Origin: Prionace glauca
Lineage: Eukaryota > Chordata > Chondrichthyes > Carcharhiniformes > Carcharhinidae
Assembly: GCA_037974335.1 (NCBI GenBank)
Contig: CM075761.1
Span: forward strand, 12,823,543-12,887,542
Direction of reading: 5' to 3'
Length of the DNA stretch: 64,000 nucleotides
The notes below the pieces were generated by a model that was not told the DNA's origin, ran no database searches, and saw nothing but the letters and a program-made list of their open reading frames with translations. The position numbers and the translations under genes were made by a program. How positions within the stretch are numbered: position 1 is the first letter of the stretch; each line of letters opens with the position of its first letter. Shown here piece after piece: positions 45,010 to 56,424 of this stretch.

Positions 45010-45530
45010 GAAACACCTAACATCCCATCTAATCCCATTCACCAGCACTTGGCCCACGGCCCTGAATGTTATGATGTGCCAAGTGCTCATCCAGATATCT
45101 TCTAAAGGATGTGAGGTATCCCGTCTCTGTCACCCTCCCAATCAGCGCATTCCAGACTGTCACCACCCTCTGGGTAAAAAGGTTTTCCCTCACAGTCCCC
45201 CTAAACCTCCTGCTATTCACTACAGCCGCTCCTTTTCCACTCTGCCCATGTCCCTCATACTTTTGTACACCTCGCTCAGGTCGCCCCTCAGTCTTCTCTG
45301 CTCCAATGAAAAACAACCCAAGCCTATCCAACCTCTCTTCATAACTTCAGTGTTCCACCCCAGGCAGCATCCTGGTGAATCTCCTCTGCATCCCCTCCAG
45401 TGCAATCACAGCTTTTCTATAATGGGGTGACCAGAATTCCATAGAGTACTCTAGCTGTGGTCTCATCAAAGTTCTATACAGTTCCAATATGACTGCTCTG
45501 GTAATCTGTGCCTTAAATCAATCAGCCTTA
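45010..45530 (-). mobile_element. Old CR1-group LINE, distinct subfamily
   Basis: In reverse: NLFTQRVVTVWNALIGRVTE near 45,160, GDLSEVYKSMRDMGRVEKER near 45,250, then [10 protein letters not shown]-like. The end of this copy (45,268-45,530) is retained in array copy 2 at 50,607-50,868. Confidence 0.8.
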
Positions 45531-45551
45531 ACTTTATTCATATAAAGTTGT

Positions 45552-45795
45552 ATGTGGAATGGTAGCACAGTGGTTAGCACTGCTGCTTCACAGTGCCAGG
45601 GACCTGGGTTTGATTCCAGTTTGGATCACTGTCTGTGTGGAGTCTGCACATTCTCCCCGTGTCTCCGGGTGCTCCGATTTCCTCCCACAGTCTGAAAGAC
45701 GTGCTGGTTAGGTGCACTGCTCAGAACAGGTGCTGGACTGTGTTGACTAGGGGAATTTCATAGTAACTTAATGTAAGCCTAACTTGTAACGAACA
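45552..45795 (+). mobile_element. V-SINE (HE1-type), array copy 1
   Basis: tRNA-like head tggtagcacagtggttagca with A-box-like and B-box-like (gggtttgattccag) regions, central block with a 16-bp loss, tail aataaattttataacat. This is the empty-site version of the insertion at 51.1 kb. Confidence 0.9.
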
Positions 45796-45984
45796 AATAA
45801 ATTTTATAACATCTAAAGACACGCTATAAAACATTGTTATATAACAAAAAGATTGTTCTAACAGTAAATTATTTTCAAACTATACACCCATCGCTCATTT
45901 TTGGCACTCTGCAGTTGAAGAAGTGTAAAAAAGTTACAACACAGGAGTCCATTCAGCCCATCATGTCCGTGCTATCTCTTCCTA

Positions 45985-46410
45985 ACCAGAAGCTGCTGCG
46001 TCAGCAAGCAGCCTGAGGGCGTGGCCGACGTCACAATGCCCGGCTGATTGACGGAAAGCACGAACCAATAGAAAGGAAGAGGGCGGGACTGGAGGACCAA
46101 GGGAAATAGCCAGTCCTCCAACCAATCGAAATGGAGGGGGGGGCTGGGCTGAAGATGCCGGGTGAGCAGGATCGGAGCGGGGCCGAGTGGCCCCGGAAAG
46201 AGGGAGGTGAGGGATATGAAGACAAGCCTGGGCCCCGAGAACAGGGTTTCGCTCTGGTGTTTGCCGCGAACGGGCCGGGAAACGTCCGGATTTGTCCGGT
46301 CGCCCGACGCGGATTAACGGCTGCCATCTTGTTAGAGGGGAGCAGTGCAGCAGGGCGCATGCGCGGTGATCCTACCCAAGGCAGCAATGGGATTGTTTGA
46401 GACAAAGTGG
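45985..46410 (+). promoter_or_regulatory. CpG-rich promoter-like block, copy 1
   Basis: Within 400 bp: a CRE-like gacgtcac (46,027), CCAAT boxes (accaatag near 46,065 and accaatcg near 46,120), a GC box (gggcggg near 46,082), a YY1-like gctgccatcttg (46,318-46,329) and an NRF1 palindrome gcgcatgcgc (46,355-46,364). This set is typical of TATA-less housekeeping promoters. An ATG at 46,155 with A at -3 opens 17 codons plus one base (MPGEQDRSGAEWPRKEG) to a donor GAG|GTGAGG at 46,206/46,207; an earlier donor G|GTGAGC also exists. No downstream exon recognised. Confidence 0.6.
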
Positions 46411-46532
46411 CCCTTCAGCCCATCGTACTGCTGCTGGCCATAGGTATAGGTGCAGAATTGGGCCTATCCACCCATCCACACTGCTCCAACATTCAATCAC
46501 TGATCATATGATTCTCAACCCCATTCTTCTGC

Positions 46533-47030
46533 CTTTTTATTTGATTTATTATTGTCACATGTATTGGAATACAGTGAAATGTATTGTTTCTTGTGCATTT
46601 CACAGACCAAACATACTGTTCATGGAGTCATTTGATTTGATTTAATCTTGTGACATGTACTGGGATAGTGAAGAGTTTTGTTTCTTGCGCCCTTTGCAGA
46701 GTAAAACCATATTGTTCAGAGAGTCCTTAGGTTTGATTTGATTTATTATTGTCACAAGTATTGGGATACAGTGTAGAGTATTGTTCTTGTGCGCTATACA
46801 GACAAAGCATACCGTTCATACAGTCCATAGATTTGATTTATTATTGTCACGTATTGGGATACACTGAAGAGTATTGTTTCATGTGCCCTATACAGATGAA
46901 AGCATACTGTTCAGAGAGTACGTAGGTTGGATTTGATTTATTATTACCACATGTATTGGGGTACAGTGAAAAGTATTGTTTCTTACTCGCTATACAGACA
47001 AAACATACCATTCATAGAGTAAGAAGGGGA
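46533..47030 (-). repeat. L2-tail minisatellite, about 98-bp units (copy 1)
   Basis: Five imperfect tandem copies of the reversed L2-like LINE 3' tail (tttgatttattattgtcaca, tacagtgaa, gtattgtttcttg, then cagacaaagcataccgttca). Confidence 0.88.
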
Positions 47031-47040
47031 GAAGGAAACT

Positions 47041-47603
47041 ACAACTTTATAAGACCCTTGTCAGGCCCCACTTGGAGTACTGTGCGCAGTTCTGGTCGCC
47101 TCACTATAGGAAAGATGTAGAAGCTATTGAAAGGGTGCAGAGGAGATTTACAAGGATGTTGCCTGGACTGGGAGGCATGCCTTATGAAGATAGGTTGAGG
47201 GAGCTGGGACTCTTTTCCCTAGAGAGGCGAAGGTTGAGAGGCGACCTGATAGAGATTTATAAAATATTGAGAGGAATAGATCAGGTGGATTCTCGGAGGC
47301 TATTTTCCCAGGGCTGAAATGGTCGCTATGAGAGGACACAGGATTTAAGGTGCTGGGGAGTAGTTACAGAGGTGATGTCAGGGGTAAGTTTTTCACTCAG
47401 AGGGTAGTGAGCCAGTGGAATCAGCTGCCGTCGGTGGTGGTAGAGGCGAACTCGCTGGGGTCTTTTAAAAGACTTCTGGATGAGTATATGGGATTTAATG
47501 GGATTGGGAGTTATAGATAGTTCTATGGCCTGGTAGGTAGGGATATGATCGGTGCAACTTGTGGGCCGAAGGGCCTGTTTGTGCTATAGTGTTCTATGTT
47601 CTA
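47041..47603 (+). mobile_element. LINE-C (array copy 2)
   Basis: As 39,688-40,085 but with its 5' part preserved ([20 protein letters not shown]). Inserted in the L2-like element between agaaggaaact and ggaaaggagagag. Confidence 0.92.
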
Positions 47604-48260
47604 AGGAAAGGAGAGAGTGCAATATATAGTGTATCTCAGTGGTGCCTCAGTCCATTTTGGGATGACACAGTGGTTAGCACTGCTGCTTTTAAGAAACGGG
47701 TTGATGGGTTTTTGATAAGAGAAGGGATTAAGGGTTATGGGGAGAGGGCAGGAAGGTGGAGCTGAGTCACGACAGATCAGCCATGATCTTATTGAATGGC
47801 GGGGCAGGCTCGAAGGGCCAGATGGCCTACTCCTGCTCCTATTTCTTATGTTCTTATGTTCTTACGTTCACAGCGCCAGGGACCCGGGTTGGATTCTCGC
47901 CATTGGTCATGGTCTGTGTGGAATCTGCACGTAGGATAGGCCTAATCCTACACCTATATCTTATGGGTGGCGGAAGCAGGATGGGCTGAAGGGCCACTTT
48001 GTGTCAAACCTTGGCCAGGACTGTGCATGCTCCCTGCTGCTGCACTTCCCCCCCCTTATCAAGATGGCGGCCATTAACCGAATGCTCCGATTTCCTCCCA
48101 CAGTCCAAAAGATGTGCTGGTTAAGTGCATTGGCCGTGCCAAATTCTCCCTCCATGTACCCGAACAGGCGCTGGATTGGAGGTTTTCACAGTAACTTCAT
48201 TGCAGTGTTAATGCACTTGTGACACGAATAAATAAACTTCAACCATAAACTGCACTGATA
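47604..48260 (+). mobile_element. V-SINE split by LINE-A (copy 2)
   Basis: Same nested structure and junctions as copy 1, with LINE-A tail at about 47,685-47,866. Confidence 0.8.
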
Positions 48261-48617
48261 GTTAGGGCGTAGAGAAAGATCAACTTAATGTAAAGGTGAG
48301 CAAATTCAAATGCTCGATGGCAGCAGGGAAGAAGCTATTATTGAGTCGGGTGGTGGATGATCTCACACTTTGACTCGACAAGAAGTAGGTGGAAGTCTCC
48401 AGAATCTTTGATTCCTTTACGAATCAGGAACCTATCTATCTCTGCCTTAAATAGACTCAATGATCTGGCCTCCATAGCCTGCTATGGCAATGGATTCCAC
48501 AGCTGGAGTGGTGTGTGCAGTTCTGATCACCACACTACAGGAAAGGTGTGATTACATTAGAGGAGATTGGCCAGGATTTTGGCTCTACTCTCTCCCCACA
48601 GATGCCTCACTCTTTCA

Positions 48618-49155
48618 TAGAACATAGAACATAGAACACTATAGCACAAACAGGCCCTTCGGCCCACAAGTTGCGTCGATCACATCAATACCCACCAATC
48701 TATAGACCTATCTATAACCCCCAATCCCATTAAACCCCATATACTCATCCAGAAGTCTCTTAAAAGACCCCAGCGAGTTCACCTCCACCACCGATGACGG
48801 CAGCCGATTCCATTCACTCACCACCCTCTGAGTGAAAAACTTACCCCTGACATCACCTCTGTACTTCCCTGCCCGCACCTTAAATCTGTGTCCTCTCGTA
48901 GCGACCATTTCAACCCGGGGAAATAGCCTCTGAGAGTCCACCCTATCGATTCCTCTCAACATTTTATAAACCTCTATCAGGTCGCCTCTCAACCTTCGCC
49001 TCTCTAGGGAAAAGAGTCCCAGCTCCCTCAACCTATCTTCATAAGGCATGCCTCCCAGTCCAGGCAACATCCTTGTAAATCTCCTCTGCACCCTTTCAAT
49101 AGCTTCTACGTCTTTCCTATAGTGAGGCGACCAGAACTGTGCACAGTACTCCAAC
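48618..49155 (-). mobile_element. LINE-C, opposite strand (copy 2)
   Basis: 148-codon frame, nearly identical to 41,105-41,638 with one more ATGTTCT unit in the tail. Confidence 0.92.
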
Positions 49156-49902
49156 CTCTTACTTTATGCCCTCTCCGCTTCTGTCCTCCTTTTCTAAATG
49201 TTACCTCTGTCCCACCCCTCCCTTCTCCCCCACACCAAAGATCTTTGTCTGTCACAAGCTACTCTGCTGTTTGGCCGTTTACCCCCTTTATTCTCTCCCG
49301 GGGGGCTGCCATTAGCAACCTTTCTCCATGGTTTCTGCAACTGTGACTCAAATTTCATTCCCTCAGCCCGCGGTGTAAATACCTCCAGCTTTCTGTGACA
49401 AAGGGTCACCTGGACTCGAAACGTCAGCTCTTTTCTCTCCTTACAGAAACTGCCGGACCTGCTGAGATCTTCCAGTGTTTTTTGGTTTCCGTCGGGGTGA
49501 TTGCGTTGACTAGTTCCGCCTCAGTGAAGTCTCTCTCTGCCAGGGTCATTTTCGTGACCCACCTCTGGATCTGCGCCTAGTCCTTCTTTAGATGCAGGGA
49601 CCAAAATCGCTCAATATTCATAGAATCGCTACAGTGCAGAAGGAGGCCATTTGGCCCATCGAGAGTGCACCCACCACAACCCCACCCAGGACCTACCCCC
49701 ATAACCCCACATGCACCCCCCAAAGATGTGCTATTAGGTTGATTGGTGTAACAAATTGTCCCTAAATTAGTCTTCCCTCAATCTTCCCCAATCGGCGTAG
49801 ACAAAGGTCACGGGTAGAAGAGGGCACTCATAATGTTAAAATGGCGGCGCGGGCTCGTTGGGCCGAAGGGCCTGTTTCCTGTGCTGTGTTGTTCTTTGTA
49901 AG
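49156..49902. repeat. Dispersed repeat plus V-SINE/LINE-E tail mosaic (copy 2)
   Basis: Equivalent to 41,639-42,385. Confidence 0.8.
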
Positions 49903-50606
49903 GCGGGCTTGTGCATGATTGGCTCGTGATCTGATGGACACCGTTCATGGTACCTTATTAATGCTATCTTCTTTTTCTCTCATCTTGAGCTTACAATCCT
50001 GTGGACCTGAGAGATTGCTCCAGCCTCGCTAACCCTGTATGAATTTGCTCCCTTAAGTAGCAGGCTCACCATTAAACTTGTTTTCGTGTATCCAAAAACG
50101 GATAACGTTGCACTCAAAAGAATTTGGCCACTGTATTTCCCATCATGCTGCATTCAGAGCGACATTGGCCAAGGCACACAATCCATATCTCACAATTCCC
50201 CCTTGTTCTGTTTACCATCCAGTGACCTTGAGCCATCATGCTGGCACCAGCTGCCTGTATCTCTGCAAACCACTCCTTCTATCTGTGGTAGCTGTCCCTG
50301 CTGTTGTACACAAGCTTATGATTATCCCAGCTAATTGCGTTCAGGAATGTGGCTAACCCAGCTAGTATCCATGTTGTCTCTTTTAATATTCTGGACTTCT
50401 GTTTAACATGCTGGAGCTGATATGTTTGCCCTTTGTGATCGTACAGTAATAAATCCGTACACATTTATTCTATAATATCAATCCCTATCGATATAAATTG
50501 TTATACTGGTATCTAAGAATATAAATTGTTATACAGGCACCGAAACCAATGATATTATTCCCTCTAAACTTATTCTTTAAATCTTCCTTCAACAATAACA
50601 AGGACA
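49903..50606. other. Single-copy-like DNA of array unit (copy 2)
   Basis: Equivalent to 42,386-43,084. Ends at the deletion junction aacaaggaca/cctcgctcagg. Confidence 0.4.
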
Positions 50607-50868
50607 CCTCGCTCAGGTCGCCCCTCAGTCTTCTCTGCTCCAATGAAAAACAACCCAAGCCTATCCAACCTCTCTTCATAACTTCAGTGTTCCACCCCAG
50701 GCAGCATCCTGGTGAATCTCCTCTGCATCCCCTCCAGTGCAATCACAGCTTTCCTATAATGGGGTGACCAGAATTCCATAGAGTACTCTAGCTGTGGTCT
50801 CATCAAAGTTCTATACAGTTCCAATATGACTGCTCTGGTAATCTGTGCCTTAAATCAATCAGCCTTAA
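50607..50868 (-). mobile_element. Old CR1-group LINE, remainder after deletion
   Basis: Equivalent to 45,268-45,530. The 2.18 kb between is missing in this copy. Confidence 0.85.
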
Positions 50869-50888
50869 CTTTATTCATATAAAGTTGT

Positions 50889-51144
50889 ATGTGGAATGGT
50901 AGCACAGTGGTTAGCACTGCTGCTTCACAGTGCCAGGGACCTGGGTTTGATTCCAGTTTGGGTCACTGTCTGTGTGGAGTCTGCACATTCTCCCCGTGTC
51001 TGCATGGGTTTCCTCCGGGTGCTCCGATTTCCTCCCACAGTCTGAAAGACGTGCTGGTTAGGTGCACTGCTCAGAACAGGTGCTGGACTATGTTGACTAG
51101 GGGAATTTCACAGTAACTTAATGTAAGCCTAACTTGTAACGAAC
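50889..51144 (+). mobile_element. V-SINE (HE1-type), array copy 2
   Basis: Full head and body (tggtagcacagtggttagca, gggtttgattccagtttggg, gtgtctgcatgggtttcctc). Its tail is interrupted by a LINE-A at 51,145 and resumes at 51,782. Confidence 0.9.
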
Positions 51145-51781
51145 GAAGGGGATTGAATATAAAAGTAGGGAGGTCTTGCTGCAGCTGTATAGGGCATTGG
51201 TGAGGCCGCAGCTGGAGTACTGTGTGCAGTTTTGGGCGCCGCACCTGCGCAAGGATGTTTTGGCCCTGGAGGGAGTGCAGAGGAGGTTTACTCGGCTGAT
51301 ACCGGAGTTGAGGGGATTGAGCTATGAGGAGAGGCTGAACAAACTAGGCTTGTACTCGTTAGAGTTTAGAAGAATGAGGGGAGATCTCATTGAGACGTAT
51401 AAGATGATGAATGGGATGAATAGGATAGAGGTGGAGAGACTGTTCCCGCTCAAAAAAGACAGTAGGACTAGGGGGCACAGCCTCAAGATAAAGGGGGGGC
51501 GGTTTAGAACAGAGTTGAGGAGGAACTTCTTCACTCAAAGGGTGGTGAATCTCTGGAATTCTCTGCCCGTTGAAGTGGTGGAGGCTGCCTCGCTAAATAT
51601 TTTTAAGAAACGGGTTGATGGGTTTTTGATAAGAGAAGGGATTAAGGGTTATGGGGAGAGGGCGGGAAGGTGGAGCTGAGTCACGACAGATCAGCCATGA
51701 TCTTATTTGAATGGCGGGGCAGGCTCGAAGGGCCAGATGGCCTACTCCTGCTCCTATTTCTTATGTTCTTATGTTCTTATG
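51145..51781 (+). mobile_element. Young LINE-A inserted after the duplication
   Basis: 167-codon open frame (MLQLYRALVRPQLEYCVQFW to GIKGYGERAGRWS), intact A-type UTR and three TTATGTTC units. The sister site at 45,785 lacks it (cgaacaaataaatttta), so it inserted after copies 1 and 2 separated. Confidence 0.95.
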
Positions 51782-51989
51782 TAAATAAATTTTATAACAT
51801 CTGAAGACACGCTATAAAACATTGTTATATAAAAAAAAGATTGTTCTAACAGTAAATTATTTTCAAACTATACACCCATCGCTCATTTTTGGCACTCTGC
51901 AGTTGAAGAACTGTAAAGAAGTTACAACACAGGAGTGCATTCAGCCCATCATGTAATGCTATCTCGTCCTAACCAGAAGCTGCTGCGTC

Positions 51990-52432
51990 AGCAAAGCAGC
52001 CTGAGGGCGTGGCCGACGTCACAATGCCCGGCTGATTGACGGAAAGCACGAACCAATAGAAAGGAAGAGGGCGGGACTGGAGGACCAAGGGAAATAGCCA
52101 GTCCTCCAACCAATCGAAATGGAGGGGGGCGCGGGCCCTGAGCACCTTGGCGCATGCGCATTGCTGGGGGCTGAAGATGCCGGGTGAGCAGGATCGGTGC
52201 AGGGCCGAGTGGCCCCGGAAAGAGGGAGGTGAGGGATATGAAGACAAGCCTGGGCCCCGAGAACAGGGTTTCGCTCTGGTGTTTGCCGCGAACGGGCCGG
52301 GAAACTTCCGGATTTGTCCGGTCGCCCGACGCGGATTAACGGCCGCCATCTTGTTAGAGGGGAGCAGTGCAGCAGGGCGCATGCGCGGTGATCCTACCCA
52401 AGGCAGCAATGGGATTGTTTGAGACAAAGTGG
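51990..52432 (+). promoter_or_regulatory. CpG-rich promoter-like block, copy 2
   Basis: Same elements as copy 1, plus about 40 bp that copy 1 lacks, including an extra NRF1 palindrome (gcgcatgcgc at 52,150). YY1-like ggccgccatcttg at 52,341 and NRF1 at 52,377-52,386. ATG at 52,177 opens MPGEQDRCRAEWPRKEG to a donor at 52,228/52,229. The reading frame is kept between the copies with two amino acid changes, but over only 17 codons. Confidence 0.6.
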
Positions 52433-52554
52433 CCCTTCAGCCCATCGTACTGCTGCTGGCCATAGGTCTAGGTGCAGAATTGGGCCTATCCACCCATCCA
52501 CACTGCTCCAACATTCAATCACTGATCATATGATTCTCAACCCCATTCTTCTGC

Positions 52555-53048
52555 CTTTTTATTTGATTTATTATTGCCACATGTATTGGAATACAGTGAA
52601 ATGTATTGTTTCTTGTGCACTTCACAGACCAAACATACTGTTCATGGAGTCATTTGATTTGATTTAATCTTGTGACATGTACTGGGATAGTGAAGAATTT
52701 TGTTTCTTGCGCCATTTGCAGAATAAAACCATATTGTTCAGAGAGTCCTTAGGTTTGATTTGATTTATTATTGTCACATGTATTGGGATACAGTGTAGAG
52801 TATTGTTCTTGTGCGCTATACAGACAAAGCATACCGTTCATACAATACATAGATTTGATTTATTATTGTCACGTATTGGGATACAGTGAAGAGTATTGTT
52901 TCATGTGCCCTATACAGATGAAAGCATACTGTTCAGAGAGTACGTAGGTTTGATTTATTATTACCACATGTATTGGGGTACAGTGAAAAGTATTGTTTCT
53001 TACTCGCTATACAGACAAAACATACCATTCATAGAGTAAGAAGGGGAG
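52555..53048 (-). repeat. L2-tail minisatellite (copy 2)
   Basis: Equivalent to 46,533-47,030, five imperfect units. Confidence 0.88.
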
Positions 53049-53060
53049 AAGGAAACTACA

Positions 53061-53620
53061 ACTTTATAAGACCCTTGTCAGGCCCCACTTGGAGTACTGT
53101 GCGCAGTTCTGGTCGCCTCACTACAGGAAGGATGTGGAAGCTACTGAAAGGGTGCAGAGGAGATTTACAAGGATGTTGCCTGGACTGGGAGGCACGCCTT
53201 ATGAAGATAGGTGGAGGGAGCTAGGTCTGTTCTCCCTGGAGAGACGAAGGTTGAGAGGCGACCTGATAGAGATTTATAAAATATTGAGAGGAATAGATCG
53301 GGTGGATTCTCGGAGGCTATTTTCCCAGGGCTGAAATGGTCGCTATGAGAGGACACAGGGTTTAAGGTGCTGGGGAGTAGTTACAGAGGAGATGTCAGGG
53401 GTAAGTTTTTCACTCAGAGGGTGGTGAGTGAATGGAATCGGCTGCCGTCGGTGGTGGTAGAGGTGAACTCGCTGGGGTCTTTTAAAAGACTTCTGGATGA
53501 GTATATGGGATTTAATGGGATTGGGAGTTACAGATAGTTCTATGGCCTGGTAGGTAGGGAAATGATCGGTGCAACTTGTGGGCCGAAGGGCCTGTTTGTG
53601 CTGTAGTGTTCTATGTTCTA
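53061..53620 (+). mobile_element. LINE-C (array copy 3)
   Basis: Same insertion point as 47,041 but more diverged in its first half ([20 protein letters not shown]). Confidence 0.92.
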
Positions 53621-54270
53621 AGGAAAGGAGAGAGTGCAATATATAGTGTATCTCAGTGGTGCCTCAGTCCATTTTGGGATGACACAGTGGCACAGTGCTT
53701 AACACTGCTGCTTTTAAGAAACGGGTTGATGGGTTTTTGATAAGAGAAGGGATTAAGGGTTATGGGGAGAGGGCAGGAAGGTGGAGCTGAGTCACGACAG
53801 ATCAGCCATGATCTTATTGAATGGCGGGGCAGGCTCAAAGGGCCAGATGGCCTACTCCTGCTCCTATTTCTTATGTTCTTATGTTCTTACGTTCACAGCG
53901 CCAGGGACCCGGGTTGGATTCTCGCCATTGGTCATGGTCTGTGTGGAGTCTGCACGTAGGATAGGCCTAATCCTACACCTATATCTTATGGGTGGTGGAA
54001 GCAGGATGGGCTGAAGGGCCACTTTGTGTCAAACCTTGGCTAGGATGACTGTGCATGCCCCCTGCTGCTGCACTTCCCCCCCCTTATCAAGATGGCGGCC
54101 ATTAACCGAATGCTCCGATTTCCTCCCACAGTCCGAAAGATGTGCTGGTTAATTAAGTGCATTGGCCGTGCCAAATTCTCCCTCCGTGTACCCGAACAGG
54201 CGCTGGCTTGGAGGTTTTCACAGTAACTTCATTGCAGTGTTAATGCACTTGTGACACGAATAAATAAACT
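53621..54270 (+). mobile_element. V-SINE split by LINE-A (copy 3)
   Basis: Same nested structure as copies 1 and 2, with LINE-A tail at about 53,712-53,890. Confidence 0.8.
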
Positions 54271-54647
54271 TCAACCGTAAACTGCACTGATAGTTAGGGC
54301 GTAGAAAAAGATCAACTAAATGTAAAGGTGAGCAAATTCAAATGCTCGATGGCAGCAGGGAAGAAGCTATTATTGAGTCGGGTGGTGGATGATCTCACAC
54401 TTTGACTCGACAAGAAGTAGGTGGAAGTCTCCAGAATCTTTGATTCCTTTACGAATCAGGAACCTATCTATCTCTGCCTTAAATAGACTCAATGATCTGG
54501 CCTCCATAGCCTGCTATGGCAATGGATTCCACAGCTGGAGTGGTGTGTGCAGTTCTGGTCACCACACTACAGGAAAGGTGTGATTACATTAGAGGAGATT
54601 GGCCAGGATTTTGGCTCTACTCTCTCCCCACAGATGCCTCACTCTTT

Positions 54648-55180
54648 CATAGAACATAGAACACTATAGCACAAACAGGCCCTTCGGCCCACAAGTTGCG
54701 TCGATCACATCAATACCCACCAATCTATAGACCTATCTATAACCCCCAATCCCATTAAACCCCATATACTCATCCAGAAGTCTCTTAAAAGACCCCAGCG
54801 AGTTCGCCTCCACCACCACTGACGGCAGCCGATTCCATTCACTCACCACCCTCTGAGTGAAAAACTTACCCCTAACATCACCTCTGTACTTCCCTGCCCG
54901 CACCTTAAATCTGTGTCCTCTCGTAGCGACCATTTCAACCCGGGGAAATAGCCTCTGAGAGTCCACCCTATCGATTCCTCTCAACATTTTATAAACCTCT
55001 ATCAGGTCGCCTCTCAACCTTCGCCTCTCCAGGGAAAAGAGTCCCAGCTCCCTCAACCTATCTTCATAAGGCATGCCTCCCAGTCCAGGCAACATCCTTG
55101 TAAATCTCCTCTGCACCCTTTCAATAGCTTCTACGTCTTTCCTATAGTGAGGCGACCAGAACTGTGCACAGTAGTCCAAC
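54648..55180 (-). mobile_element. LINE-C, opposite strand (copy 3)
   Basis: 148-codon frame ([20 protein letters not shown] to GFNGIGGYR). Confidence 0.92.
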
Positions 55181-55834
55181 CTCTTACTTTATGCCCTCTC
55201 CGCTTCTGTCCTTCTTTTCTAAATGTTACCTCTGTCCCACCCCTCCCCTCTCCCCCGCACCAAAGATCTTTGTCTGTCACAAACTACTCTGCTGTTTGAC
55301 CGTTCACCCCCTTTATTCTCTCCCGGGGGGCTGCCATTAGCAACCTTTCTCTATGGTTTCTGCAGCTGTGACTCAAATTTCATTCCCTCAGCCCGCGGTG
55401 TAAATACCTCCAGCTTTCTGTGACAAAGGGTCACCTGGACTCGAAACGTCAGCTCTTTTCTCTCCTTACAGATACTGCCGGACCTGCTGAGATCTTCCAG
55501 TGTTTTTTGGTTTCCGTCGGGGTGACTGCGCTGACTTCTTGTGCCTCAGTGAAGTCTCTCTCTGCCAGGGTCATTTTCGTGACCCACCTCTGGATCTGCG
55601 CCTAGTTCTTCTTTAGATACAGGGACCAAAATCGCTCAATATTCATAGAATCGCTACAGTGCAGAAGGAGGCCATTTGGCCCATCGAGAGTGCACCCACC
55701 ACAACCCTACCCCCATAACCCCACATGCCACACCCCAAAGATGTGCTATTAGGCTGATTGGTGTAACAAATTGTCCCTAAATTAGTCTTCCCTCAATGTG
55801 GAATGCCATAAGCATAGAGAAAGGTCATGGGTGG
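55181..55834. repeat. Dispersed repeat plus V-SINE/LINE-E mosaic (copy 3, end of array)
   Basis: Equivalent to 41,639-42,300. The array homology is broken here by a LINE-A insertion and resumes only for the E tail at 56,335-56,400. Confidence 0.8.
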
Positions 55835-56334
55835 AGAGGTTTACTCGGCTGATACCGGAGTTGAGGGGATTGAGCTATGAGGAGAGGCTGAACAAACTAG
55901 GCTTGTACTCGTTAGAGTTTAGAAGAATGAGGGGAGATCTCATTGAGACGTATAAGATGATGAATGGGATGGATAGGATAGAGGTGGAGAGACTGTTCCC
56001 GCTCAAAAAAGACAGTAGGACTAGGGGGCACAGCCTCAAGATAAAGGGGGGGGCGGTTTAGAACAGAGTTGAGGAGGAACTTCTTCACTCAAAGGGTGGT
56101 GAATCTCTGGAATTCTCTGCCCGTTGAAGTGGTGGAGGCTGCCTCGCTAAATATTTTTAAGAAACGGGTTGATGGGTTTTTGATAAGAGAGGGGATTAAG
56201 GGTTATGGGGAGAGGGCGGGAAGGTGGAGCTGAGTCACGACAGATCAGCCATGATCTTATTGAATGGCGGGGCAGGCTCGAAGGGCCAGATGGCCTACTC
56301 CTGCTCCTATTTCTTATGTTCTTATGTTCTTATG
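55835..56334 (+). mobile_element. Young LINE-A in the LINE-E tail of copy 3
   Basis: Frame from RFTRLIPELRGLSYEERLNK to a G-run frameshift at 56,046, then FFTQ block, UTR and TTATGTTC units. The corresponding sites in copies 1 and 2 (around 42,300 and 49,815) are empty. Confidence 0.93.
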
Positions 56335-56424
56335 TAATGTTAAAATGGCAGCGCGGGCTCGTTGGGCCTGTTTCCTGGGCTATTTTGCTCTTTGTTTACT
56401 GCCTGTGACACTAGGTTCAATTTA

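Larger units (their letters stand above)
39688..55834. repeat. Tandem segmental duplication, three copies (third partial)
   Basis: Same order of LINE-C(+), L2/V-SINE mosaic, LINE-C(-), 41.6-kb-type repeat, V-SINE/LINE-E mosaic, single-copy-like DNA, old CR1, V-SINE, CpG promoter and L2-tail minisatellite. Copies begin near 39,688 (after the gap), 47,041 and 53,061. Offsets are about 7.51 kb from copy 1 to 2 and 6.02 kb from copy 2 to 3. Copies 1 and 2 differ by only scattered bases over long stretches. Shared nested junctions (LINE-A inside the V-SINE in all three) prove duplication. Confidence 0.93.

Noticed and set aside
45552-45600. tRNA gene
   Set aside because: The A- and B-box-like sequence is the head of a V-SINE; no cloverleaf with acceptor stem is completed.
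46031-46405. 124-codon minus-strand gene in the CpG block
   Set aside because: GC-rich antisense frame that changes composition and length in the duplicate at 51,969-52,427; no conservation pattern of coding.
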